Positions 43,770 through 51,567 of a stretch of 64,000 nucleotides of DNA are shown one piece after another. Position 1 is the stretch's first letter. Each line of letters opens with the position of its first letter. Both the position numbers and the translations under genes were made by a program. The notes under the pieces are model-generated. The model saw only the letters and a program-made list of their open reading frames with translations, ran no database searches and was not told the origin of the DNA. The DNA is from Agathobaculum sp. NTUH-O15-33 (GTDB lineage Bacteria > Bacillota > Clostridia > Oscillospirales > Butyricicoccaceae). The stretch lies in NCBI RefSeq assembly GCF_033193315.1, contig NZ_CP136187.1, positions 2,797,501 through 2,861,500 on the forward strand, written 5' to 3'.

Positions 43770-44906
43770 ATGAGAGTATTGATTTTATCGGTAACGGCGG
43801 GCTTTGGCCACCACGCCACCGCCAAAGCGATCGGCGACATGCTTACCGCCAAGGGCGCGGAGGTGCACACGCTCGATGTTTACGCCTATATCAGCGGTCT
43901 TGTCAAAACAACGATTGACAAGGGCTATCTGTTTTCTTCCAAGCATATGCAAACGCTTTACCGCCTAGTCTATCAGCTGGCGGAAAATAACGGGCAGAGC
44001 TATCTTTCCGCGGGGCCGAGCATGATTAACGTTATCAACGCGCTCGGCGCTTCCAAGTTTGCCAAGGTACTGGCGGGCTACGCGCCGGATGTGATCCTGT
44101 GCACCCATGTTTTTGCCGCGCAAATGGTGGACGAGCTGAAAAAGCGGAAAAAGCTGCCCGATATCATGACCATCGGCATCGTGACGGATTACACCCTCCA
44201 TCCCTATTGGGAGGATGTGCCGCGCGTGCAGTATATCGTCACCGCGAGCGAGCTATTAACCTACCGCTGCGTGGGGCGCGGCATACCGGCTTCGCGCATC
44301 CTGCCGTTCGGCATCCCGGTGCACCCTAAATTCAACCAGCCGCTCTCGCGCGAGGACGCGGCGGGGCAGCTCGGCATCGATCCAGCCCGGCCCACCATCC
44401 TGCTGATGGGCGGCTCAATGGGCTACGCGGACAATGCCAAGAATCTCGAAAAGCTGACCGAGATCGGCCTCCCCTTCCAGTTCCTTGTCGTATGCGGCAA
44501 CAACAAAAAGCAGCTGCTCCGCGTTGAACAATACGCTTCCCGGTACGAGGGCGACTGTCTGGTAAAGCCCTACGGCTTTGTCGGCAATGTGGAAGTGATG
44601 ATGAGCGCGGCGGACTGCATCGTATCCAAGCCGGGCGGACTGACCGTGAGCGAAGCGCTGGCCAAAAACCTGCCCATGCTTCTGGTCGACCCGATTCCGG
44701 GCCACGAGGAGCGCAACGTCGATTTTCTGGTCAACAACGGCATGGCCGCGCTGATCACCAAGCATTTCCCCATTGACGAAGCGGTCTATCAGCTGTTTCA
44801 CAGCCCCGGCCGCTTAAACACGATTCGGCAAACCATGAACGCCGTCGCCCACCCGGACGCCACCGAGCGGCTGGCGGACTTTGTTCTAAACCTGAAAACG
44901 AAATAA
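43770..44906 (+). CDS. MGDG synthase-family glycosyltransferase (UgtP-like)
   Basis: This 378-residue GT28-type enzyme begins VLILSVTAGFGHHATAKAI, the N-terminal acceptor-binding signature of MGDG synthase/diglucosyl-diacylglycerol synthases, with IVTDYTLHPYWE, ASELLTYRCVGRGIP, LMGGSMGYADN and the donor-binding SKPGGLTVSEALA. It likely transfers sugar from a UDP- donor to diacylglycerol at the membrane face, making glycolipids that anchor lipoteichoic acids. No signal or membrane helix is evident, typical of the family. Confidence 0.93.
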   Translation: MRVLILSVTAGFGHHATAKAIGDMLTAKGAEVHTLDVYAYISGLVKTTIDKGYLFSSKHMQTLYRLVYQLAENNGQSYLSAGPSMINVINALGASKFAKVLAGYAPDVILCTHVFAAQMVDELKKRKKLPDIMTIGIVTDYTLHPYWEDVPRVQYIVTASELLTYRCVGRGIPASRILPFGIPVHPKFNQPLSREDAAGQLGIDPARPTILLMGGSMGYADNAKNLEKLTEIGLPFQFLVVCGNNKKQLLRVEQYASRYEGDCLVKPYGFVGNVEVMMSAADCIVSKPGGLTVSEALAKNLPMLLVDPIPGHEERNVDFLVNNGMAALITKHFPIDEAVYQLFHSPGRLNTIRQTMNAVAHPDATERLADFVLNLKTK

Positions 44907-44910
44907 AAGA

Positions 44911-44943
44911 GGGAGCGCAGCCTTTTTAGGGCCGCGCTCCCTT
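44911..44943 (+). terminator. Terminator after the glycolipid synthase gene
   Basis: A GGGAGCGC/GCGCTCCC stem with partial inner pairing and a TTGTT tail. Confidence 0.75.
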
Positions 44944-44949
44944 GTTATA

Positions 44950-45103
44950 ACCTCTGTCATTCTGAATGTAACGGAGTGAAATGAAGAATCCCGCGCGTAC
45001 AGCGTCACGGCAAGTCATATCAAAACAAACGGACGGCAAGCCTCGCCCCAGACAGCGCACGGTTTTTCCCTTCCCCTTTTGTTCCCGCGGCGGACGCCGC
45101 ACG
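44950..45103. repeat. Intergenic repeat element (CATTCTGA-type and GC-rich unit)
   Basis: This non-coding stretch carries a TGTCATTCTGA...GAAGAATCC block (44957-45000), which resembles a short repeat I recall as dispersed in many Clostridia genomes, and a GC-rich block TTCCCGCGGCGGACGCCGCA (45081-45100) that recurs with few changes at about 51450-51472. I see no gene in it. Confidence 0.55.
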
Positions 45104-45661
45104 CTATTTCTCCAACTGGATGAGCGGCGAGAGCACATGCTCCATCAGTACGACGATATCCCTGCTTGAAATTTCGTCGCCGCTGCTGATCCACTTTTCC
45201 AGCATGCCGATCACGCCGCTGGCGATGAAGCGCGCCACATACCGGTCCTCCACCGTCCGCCCGGGCGTGATGGCAAGGCGGCATTCCTCCACTACCTCGA
45301 TCAGCTTGCGGCCAAAGCCCTCCGGGGCGGATGTGCGCATCAGCACGGTCACCGCGTCGCGGTTTTCCTCTAGATAATCGACCGCGCGCGCCAGCATGGG
45401 GCGCAGCGAGGTATTGCGCTCGGTCGGTCGGAAGCCGTCGATCATGGCGCGGAAATCCGCGATCATCTCCTCCTCGATGCGTTCGCGCAGGTCATATACA
45501 TCCCGGTAATGCGCATAGAAGGTACCGCGGTTGATATCGGCTTCGCGCACGACATCGGTCACAGTGATGCTCTGAAAATCCTTTTGCTGCATCAATGTGG
45601 TCAGCGCCTGCCGCAGCAGCTTTTTGGTACGCCGGATTCGTTTGTCCTCTTGTGGTTCCAT
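45104..45661 (-). CDS. TetR family transcriptional regulator
   Basis: This 185-residue protein has a TetR-type DNA-binding domain (RRTKKLLRQALTTLMQQKDFQSITVTDVVREADINRGTFYAHYRDVYDLRERIEEEM) with the Tyr-His/Phe pattern at the third helix, and a helical C-terminal domain of the type found in Clostridia regulators (VRAVDYLEENRDAV, VARFIASGVIGMLEKWI). The ATG at 45661 has GGAGG upstream. It is divergent from the MMPL exporter gene, which it probably controls. Confidence 0.9.
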   Translation of the reverse strand: MEPQEDKRIRRTKKLLRQALTTLMQQKDFQSITVTDVVREADINRGTFYAHYRDVYDLRERIEEEMIADFRAMIDGFRPTERNTSLRPMLARAVDYLEENRDAVTVLMRTSAPEGFGRKLIEVVEECRLAITPGRTVEDRYVARFIASGVIGMLEKWISSGDEISSRDIVVLMEHVLSPLIQLEK

Positions 45662-45712
45662 AGGTGCGCCATCCTCCTTTTGCTGTGAAAATATTTGTCC
45701 GCAAACATACAT

Positions 45713-45847
45713 TAACTATACATTTTGTTCATTATCATATATTTAATACATATTTAGCTCTTGTGTTCAGTAATCTTATGCTATATACTATAACACGAAA
45801 AGAAAACGAACGCAACGTCTATTTTTCGGAAGAGTGGTGTTTTTCTT
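45713..45847. promoter_or_regulatory. Divergent control region of tetR and the MMPL operon
   Basis: On the plus strand TTGTGT (45761-45766), a 17-bp spacer and TATACT (45784-45789) form a promoter for the exporter operon. The stretch around 45739-45755 (ATATATTTAATACATAT) is an imperfect dyad and a possible TetR operator. I see no clear promoter for the tetR gene. Confidence 0.6.
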
Positions 45848-48160
45848 GTGAAACTTAAGGGACATAGCCCTGTCGACCTGATCATTAACCATCGCAAGCT
45901 GATCGAAAAGATCTTTACCATATGCGTGTTGTTCAGCCTGCTCAGCGTGCCTTTCGTGGGCGTTAACTACGATTTGACCAAATACCTGCCGGATTCCACG
46001 CCCTCCGCGCAGGCGCTCGATATCATGAAAGAGGAATTCACTTACCCCGGCATCGGCCGCGTCATGCTAAACGATGTAACGCTGTATGAAGCCAAATCCA
46101 TCAAGGACCGCATTGCCGATGTGGACGGCGTAGACCTAATCCTTTGGTGCGATACCTCGACCAACATTTACGGTTCCAGCCAGTTTATCGACTATTCCAA
46201 GATAGATGATTACTACAAAGACGGTTCAGCCTATATGGACCTCACCTTTGCGGAGAGCGACTCCTCCTCCCGCACACACCGCGCGGTAAAGGAGATTCGC
46301 GAGATCGTGGGCGACCGGGGGCTCGTCGCGGGCTCGGCCGCGTCGGACACCGATTTAGGGCCGACGATCAACGGCGAGGTCGCGCGCGTGATGGTGCTCG
46401 CGGTCATATTCATCTTTATCATCCTGACGCTCACCACCACTTCGTGGTTCGAGCCGGTGCTCTTTCTCTCGGTCATGGGCATTGCGATCGTGATGAATAT
46501 GGGCTCGAACATTATATTCGGCGAGATCTCGTTCCTGTCCAACGCGGTGGGCGCGGTGTTGCAGCTCGCTTGCTCAATGGACTATTCCATCTTCCTGCTG
46601 CACTCGTTCACGCACGAAAAGGCCAACGGCATCGAACCCGAGCAAGCCATGGCCAACGCGCTGCGCAGCGCCTTTACCTCGATCGGCGCGTCCGGCGCGA
46701 CCACCGTCGTCGGCTTTCTGGCGCTGGCGCTCATGCGCTTCGGTATCGGACCGGATATGGGCTTTGTGCTGGCCAAGGGCATTATCCTAAGCCTTGTCAC
46801 CGTCCTGCTGCTCATGCCCGCGCTCATCCTTCGTTTTCAAAAGCTGATCGACCGAACGCAGCACCGCTCCTTCATGCCGTCGTTTCGGCGTTTCGGCGAA
46901 TTCGCGTATAAAATCCGCAAGCCGGTCTTTATCCTTGTGATGCTGCTGGTGCTCCCTTGCTACATCGGGCAGGGCATGGCGGATTTTACATATGGCAACG
47001 AAGCGGTATCCAATTCGCCCGGCACGCCCGTGTACGCGGCGGAACAGCAAATGAACGCCAAGTTTGGGCAAAGTAATATGATGCTCGCCCTCATTCCCGC
47101 CGGCGACAACGTGACCGAAAAAGAAATGTCAGACGAGATAGGCGACCTGCCCTATGTCAAGGCGGCGCTCGGCCTGTCCTCTGTTTTGCCGGACGGCATT
47201 CCCGAAAGCTTTTTGCCGCACAGCTTGACCAGCCAGCTCCACGGCGATAATTGGGCGCGCGTTATCGTGAACGTCCGTTCCGCAGGCGAGAGCGACGCCG
47301 CGTTCCGCTATTCGGACGAGATCCGCGCCATCATCGAGCGGTATTACCCCGAGCAGCAGACCTATCTTGTCGGCGTCACGCCCTCGACGCAGGATATCAA
47401 GGCCATCATTACCACGGACTATTCGTTCGTCAATATCATTTCGCTGCTCGGCGTTGCGATCGTCGTCGCGATCACGTTTAAATCCATCGTGCTGCCGCTC
47501 GTCGTGCTGATCCCAATCGAGGCCGCCGTGTTCATCAACACCGCGCTGCCCTACATCACCGGCACGCGGACCATGTTCCTCGGCTTTATCATTGTTTCTT
47601 GTGTGCAGCTCGGCGCGACGATCGACTATTCCATTTTACTTACCAACAACTATCTGGACGCCCGCGCGCAGGGCGACAAAAAGGAAGCCGCCATTCGCGC
47701 CGTCACGTCGAGCGCGCTGTCCGTGCTCACCTCGGGCATTATCCTGATGACGGTGGCCTACGGCCTGTATTTCATGTCCTCGATCGAAGCGATCGGCGGG
47801 CTCGGTCATTTGATTGGCCGCGGCGCGCTGCTTTCCATGATCTTGGTGCTGCTGATGCTGCCCGTCTGCCTGATGTTGTTTGACCGCTTCATCGTCAAGC
47901 CGGACTACGCGCAGAAGAAGCACGCCCGCATGAACCGTATCCGCGCGCGCAAGATCAAGCTGCCCACGATCGACAAGCTGCGCGAGCAACGCTTGCAGCT
48001 GCAATCCCAGATCCGCGAAAACCGCCGCGCGCGGCATAAGGCCATCCGCGACCGGTTGGCGCGATATACCAAGTCCGCCAAACAGGACGCTCCGCCCGAT
48101 CCGCCCCAAAACGACTCCACCCCTACCGCCGAGGAGGAAAACGACCATGAAAAGAAATAA
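45848..48160 (+). CDS. MMPL/RND-type membrane exporter
   Basis: This 770-residue protein of the MMPL/RND superfamily has two repeats, each with a transmembrane helix, a large extracytoplasmic loop, and five more helices. Proton-relay-type signature helices read SMDYSIFLLH (first half) and TIDYSILLTNNYLDAR (second half). The C-terminal cytoplasmic tail (residues ~690-770) is basic and helical. The start is GTG at 45848, with a weak GGAAGAG. Substrates are not known; such pumps move lipids, wall precursors or antibiotics. It overlaps the next gene by 14 bases. Confidence 0.92.
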   Translation: MKLKGHSPVDLIINHRKLIEKIFTICVLFSLLSVPFVGVNYDLTKYLPDSTPSAQALDIMKEEFTYPGIGRVMLNDVTLYEAKSIKDRIADVDGVDLILWCDTSTNIYGSSQFIDYSKIDDYYKDGSAYMDLTFAESDSSSRTHRAVKEIREIVGDRGLVAGSAASDTDLGPTINGEVARVMVLAVIFIFIILTLTTTSWFEPVLFLSVMGIAIVMNMGSNIIFGEISFLSNAVGAVLQLACSMDYSIFLLHSFTHEKANGIEPEQAMANALRSAFTSIGASGATTVVGFLALALMRFGIGPDMGFVLAKGIILSLVTVLLLMPALILRFQKLIDRTQHRSFMPSFRRFGEFAYKIRKPVFILVMLLVLPCYIGQGMADFTYGNEAVSNSPGTPVYAAEQQMNAKFGQSNMMLALIPAGDNVTEKEMSDEIGDLPYVKAALGLSSVLPDGIPESFLPHSLTSQLHGDNWARVIVNVRSAGESDAAFRYSDEIRAIIERYYPEQQTYLVGVTPSTQDIKAIITTDYSFVNIISLLGVAIVVAITFKSIVLPLVVLIPIEAAVFINTALPYITGTRTMFLGFIIVSCVQLGATIDYSILLTNNYLDARAQGDKKEAAIRAVTSSALSVLTSGIILMTVAYGLYFMSSIEAIGGLGHLIGRGALLSMILVLLMLPVCLMLFDRFIVKPDYAQKKHARMNRIRARKIKLPTIDKLREQRLQLQSQIRENRRARHKAIRDRLARYTKSAKQDAPPDPPQNDSTPTAEEENDHEKK

Positions 48161-50249
48161 AACGCGCCTGACCGCCATGGCGCTCGCCCTGATCCTGCTG
48201 TTCACCAGCGCGGCCACCGCCGCGCCGCCGACGGTGGAGACCGACGAGGTCGTATACGTTAACCTTGACTATTACGGCGTGCCGCACGACACGCGCATCG
48301 TCAAGGGCGTCAGCCTGAACGGACAGGATACCTTTACCGATTACGGCAATTATGCCGATGTATACAACATGACCTCGCACGACCAGCCGGAGCTGGCGGA
48401 CGGTTCGGTGACTTGGAACCTGAACAGCGACGAGCGCCAGCGTTTTTACTATGAATGCATCCCGAACGAGACCGAAACCATGCAAATGCCGTGGGATTTC
48501 GACGTATCCTACAAGCTGAACGGCGTGCCCACCACGGCGGAAAAGTGCGCCGGGGCGGACGGTCTGGTGGAGATCACTCTGCACGCGCTGCCGAACGACG
48601 CGGCCAGCGAATACTACAAAAACAATATGATGCTGATCGCCGCGACCGGTATCGACACCTCCAAGGCCCTTTCGATCGACGCGCCCGGCGCGCAGATTCA
48701 ATCGGTCGGCACGTACAAGATCGTCTTCTTCATGGGCCTGCCCGGCGAAGAAAACACCTTTACCGTGCGCATCGGCTCAAACAGCTTTGAAAGCATGGGT
48801 CTGATCCTGTTCATGGCGCCCGCCACGCTTTCCTCGCTGAATCTGCTTTCCGATATGCGCGATATCAAGGACCGCATCGGCGATTCTGGCGACAGCCTGT
48901 ATCAGGGCTTATCCGACATGCTCAAGACCATGCAGTCGATGCAGGGCGGACTGAACACCATGAGTCAGGGCATCGCGGGCATCAACGAGGTGCGCCGCCA
49001 GCTAATCGATTCGCGCGGCACGCTCGACCCGGAGGCCGATGAAGCCCTCGCCGCGCTGGACGCGCTCGCGGGGCAGTCCGATTCCCTGATCCCGGAGCTG
49101 AACTCCATGCAAACCACGCTTACCTCGCTCAACGCGACGGTAAACAGCATGCTTGGCACGCTTTCCGATTCTAACCCCACGGTATCCGGCTATCAAAAGC
49201 TGTTGCAGGACCTGTATAAGACGCTCGGCAATCTGGACGATATGCTGGAAGAGTTACGGGAGAAAAAGGAAGCGAACGACTGGCTTTACATCAATGATTT
49301 ACAGGAATCGATCAGCGGTCTGGAAAAAGATCTGACCACGCTGCAAGGCGATATGAAGACCATGCGCGAGCGGCTGGACAGCCTCGCCGGCCGGCTTGTC
49401 GCTCTGCGCGGCCAAATCGACGACGCGCCGCTCGGCGACGAGCTGCGCGGCCTGCTGGATGTTTTTCTCGGAAGCGCGGAAGACCTGACCGATTCGCTCA
49501 TGGGTACGCTGAAGACACTGTCCGACGCGACCGGCAGGCTCAGTTCTTTGATGGGCACGTCGGATTCGATGCTGGATACTCTGGATGATATGAACGACAT
49601 TCTGACCGATTACGACGGTATCTCCGGCGATCTGATTGGCGAAGGACAGGATTTCACCCGTCTGGCCGAAAGCTCGCTGGAAATGGTCGGCAAGCTGCTG
49701 GCCGATATCCCCGCGCTGTCCGTTTCGCTGGAACAGCTCACCTCGGACGCGAACGCAATGGCGGATAAAGGCTCCAATATGATGGTATCCCTCACCAAAA
49801 CGCTCGCTTCCGCGACCAAGTTGATGCAATCCGCGCAGGACACGCTGCGCTCGGTGCGGGATAAGTCGGACGCAAGCATGCAGACCTCAATCGACGGCCT
49901 GCTCGACGTATTGGAGCGCGCGGCCGGTTCCAGCTCTTCCAGCAGCCTGCAATCCGCGACCGATTCCATCCACAACGCGATCGACGAGGGCAAAAAGGAT
50001 CTGGAAGAGGACACCAACGTTCTCAACATCGACGCCGAAGCCGATCTGCAATCGGTCACCTCGTCGGAAAACCCCTCTCCCGCCAGCCTGCAATTCATTT
50101 TACGCACCGATGAAATATCGGTGGATGAACTGGAAGACGACGCGCAAAACGAACCCGAAGCCGCAGACGAAGGCGTGTTCGCCCGCATCGCCAACATCTT
50201 CAAAAAGCTCTTCTCCGCCATAGCGGGCGTATTCACATCGGAGCAGTAA
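48147..50249 (+). CDS. Secreted coiled-coil protein, partner of the MMPL exporter
   Basis: This 700-residue protein starts with a signal peptide (KRNKTRLTAMALALILLFTSAATAA). The N-terminal ~230 residues are beta-rich (VYVNLDYYGVPHDTRIVKGVSLNG; GTYKIVFFMGLPGEENTFTVRIGSNSF). From about 240 to 640 it is long amphipathic coiled-coil with heptad Leu/Met and Asp/Ser, as in YhgE/Pip-like or exporter-adaptor proteins. The C-terminus is acidic and ends in a hydrophobic helix (VFARIANIFKKLFSAIAGVF). It overlaps the MMPL gene and is cotranscribed with it. It probably works as a periplasm-side or wall-side partner; function is inferred from context only. Confidence 0.85.
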   Translation: MKRNKTRLTAMALALILLFTSAATAAPPTVETDEVVYVNLDYYGVPHDTRIVKGVSLNGQDTFTDYGNYADVYNMTSHDQPELADGSVTWNLNSDERQRFYYECIPNETETMQMPWDFDVSYKLNGVPTTAEKCAGADGLVEITLHALPNDAASEYYKNNMMLIAATGIDTSKALSIDAPGAQIQSVGTYKIVFFMGLPGEENTFTVRIGSNSFESMGLILFMAPATLSSLNLLSDMRDIKDRIGDSGDSLYQGLSDMLKTMQSMQGGLNTMSQGIAGINEVRRQLIDSRGTLDPEADEALAALDALAGQSDSLIPELNSMQTTLTSLNATVNSMLGTLSDSNPTVSGYQKLLQDLYKTLGNLDDMLEELREKKEANDWLYINDLQESISGLEKDLTTLQGDMKTMRERLDSLAGRLVALRGQIDDAPLGDELRGLLDVFLGSAEDLTDSLMGTLKTLSDATGRLSSLMGTSDSMLDTLDDMNDILTDYDGISGDLIGEGQDFTRLAESSLEMVGKLLADIPALSVSLEQLTSDANAMADKGSNMMVSLTKTLASATKLMQSAQDTLRSVRDKSDASMQTSIDGLLDVLERAAGSSSSSSLQSATDSIHNAIDEGKKDLEEDTNVLNIDAEADLQSVTSSENPSPASLQFILRTDEISVDELEDDAQNEPEAADEGVFARIANIFKKLFSAIAGVFTSEQ

Positions 50250-50256
50250 GAAAATC

Positions 50257-50300
50257 AAACAAATAAAAACGCCGCATGGTAGCGGCGTTTTTATTTGTTT
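50257..50300 (+). terminator. Bidirectional terminator between the MMPL operon and a small XRE gene
   Basis: A perfect 19-bp stem (arms AAACAAATAAAAACGCCGC and its complement) with a 6-base loop, T-rich on both strands, separates convergent genes. Confidence 0.92.
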
Positions 50301-50307
50301 CACCCCT

Positions 50308-50520
50308 TTATATCATCTTTCCGCTTTCTTTAAGCGTAAAGATCCCATCATAATCACAGTCTAACGCCGCCGCGATCTCGCGCAGCTCTTTTTCGGAAAA
50401 ATTGTCACGCGCCAGCTTATTGCTCAGGTTGTTTCCGTTTGTCCCAAGCCTTGTGACAAGCTCCTTGATCGTCATATCCCGCTCCAGCAGCACCGTTCTG
50501 ATTTTCTTTGCCATTCCCAT
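50308..50520 (-). CDS. Small XRE-like helix-turn-helix protein
   Basis: This 70-residue protein is essentially one helix-turn-helix domain: IRTVLLERDMTIKELVTRLGTNGNNLSNKLARDNFSEKELREIAAALDC, with phage repressor-like (Cro/C1) spacing. The start at 50520 is chosen because GGAGG lies 9-10 bases upstream. It is too short to hold a sensor domain. It faces another XRE gene across an AT-rich spacer. Confidence 0.82.
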   Translation of the reverse strand: MGMAKKIRTVLLERDMTIKELVTRLGTNGNNLSNKLARDNFSEKELREIAAALDCDYDGIFTLKESGKMI

Positions 50521-50580
50521 TTGTGTAATCCTCCATCTATATGTCACAAATTGTATACCAAAATAGCGATTCTTCAACAA

Positions 50581-50783
50581 ATCTTGTTATTCATATATAA
50601 AAGCGGGTTTCACCATATGACATTCTCTCGTATTCAACTGTAAAATATTATATCGCACAAAATAGCTATAGTTAATATTATTGATAACTACTCTTCGACA
50701 AACGTAAAAATTATCGGTATAGTAAAACAAAAAGATAAGTTGTAGGAATGAATAAACAATAGAACTAAAAAGAGGGGTTAAAC
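50581..50783. promoter_or_regulatory. AT-rich spacer with promoter of the second XRE gene
   Basis: This stretch is far more AT-rich than its surroundings. On the plus strand TCGACA (50695-50700), a 17-bp spacer and TATAGT (50718-50723) form a promoter 60 bases before the gene. No other feature is clear. Confidence 0.65.
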
Positions 50784-51101
50784 ATGAAGCTATTGATGGG
50801 ACAGCGCTTGAAAAAAGCGCGAATCAGCCGTGGACTGACCGGCGAACAATTAGCGGAATTATGTCACATCAATGCGACTTATCTTCGCCAAATCGAAGCA
50901 GAGCGAAAGACGCCCAGTCTGCCGGTATTTATCAGCTTATGCGACGAACTTAAAGTATCGCCAACCTACTTACTTACCGAAGTGCTGATAGAAAACGAAC
51001 TAAGCGATTTTGGCGTACTTTCGGATCTATGGCAGAGCGCCACGCCTATTCAAATTCAAATTGTGACCGCTATGGTGCGCAGTGCATTGGAGCAACTGTA
51101 G
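50784..51101 (+). CDS. XRE family transcriptional regulator
   Basis: This 105-residue protein has an N-terminal Cro/C1 helix-turn-helix (MGQRLKKARISRGLTGEQLAELCHINATYLRQIEAERKTPSLPVFISLCDELKVSPTYLL, residues ~5-65) and a short C-terminal helical tail (IQIQIVTAMVRSALEQL). Similar small regulators with a C-terminal tail are common in Clostridia, and many are on mobile elements. AAGAGGGG precedes the ATG. Target genes are unknown. Confidence 0.88.
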   Translation: MKLLMGQRLKKARISRGLTGEQLAELCHINATYLRQIEAERKTPSLPVFISLCDELKVSPTYLLTEVLIENELSDFGVLSDLWQSATPIQIQIVTAMVRSALEQL

Positions 51102-51530
51102 TTTGGCATACCAAGAATCGGCAGAGTGGGGTCACTCCGCCCTACAAGCGGGGGACGCTTGGCTGGCGTAGGGCGGCGTGACTCACGCCGCCGCACGCGG
51201 CTACCGCCGCGCATCAAATCGTGAGCGAAGCGAACCACCAATCAAACGGAGCGCCGGCAAATGTGGGCGCGCAAAGCAGGCCGGTCCGGCCGAGCAGAGG
51301 CACCCGTCCACTGAATCCCTAGGCACCCGGTACAGCGCCACAAAACGTCACACAGGTACAAAGGGGCGGCGCGCGCCGCCCCAAACGGCATAAGGGAAAA
51401 GCGTGGAAGTCAAGAGGGAAGGGAAAACCGTTTAGGTTGTCCCCTCCCTTTTGCCCCCGCGGCGGGCGCCGCAACGTTCCCCCGCGGCTCATGCCGCGCA
51501 TTAAATCGCGAGCAAAGCGAGCCACCAATA
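51102..51530. repeat. GC-rich intergenic repeat element
   Basis: This 430-base region has no gene I can support. It contains an imperfect inverted repeat (GTCACTCCGCCCTAC at 51130-51144 facing GTAGGGCGGCGTGAC at 51168-51182) with a hairpin AAGCG/CGCTT between; a perfect 20-bp GC palindrome (51364-51383); and two copies of a 38-base unit ending GCGAAGCGA-like, CCACCAAT (51213-51251 and 51493-51530), about 280 bases apart. The GC block at 51450-51472 recurs at about 45081-45100. Confidence 0.6.
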
Positions 51531-51532
51531 CA

Positions 51533-51560
51533 AAAAGGACGCGCCAAAACGCGTCCTTTT
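51533..51560 (-). terminator. Terminator of the phosphate cotransporter gene
   Basis: A stem AAAAGGACGCG/CGCGTCCTTTT with a CCAAAA loop, downstream of the minus-strand gene. Confidence 0.85.
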
Positions 51561-51567
51561 CGTTTCA

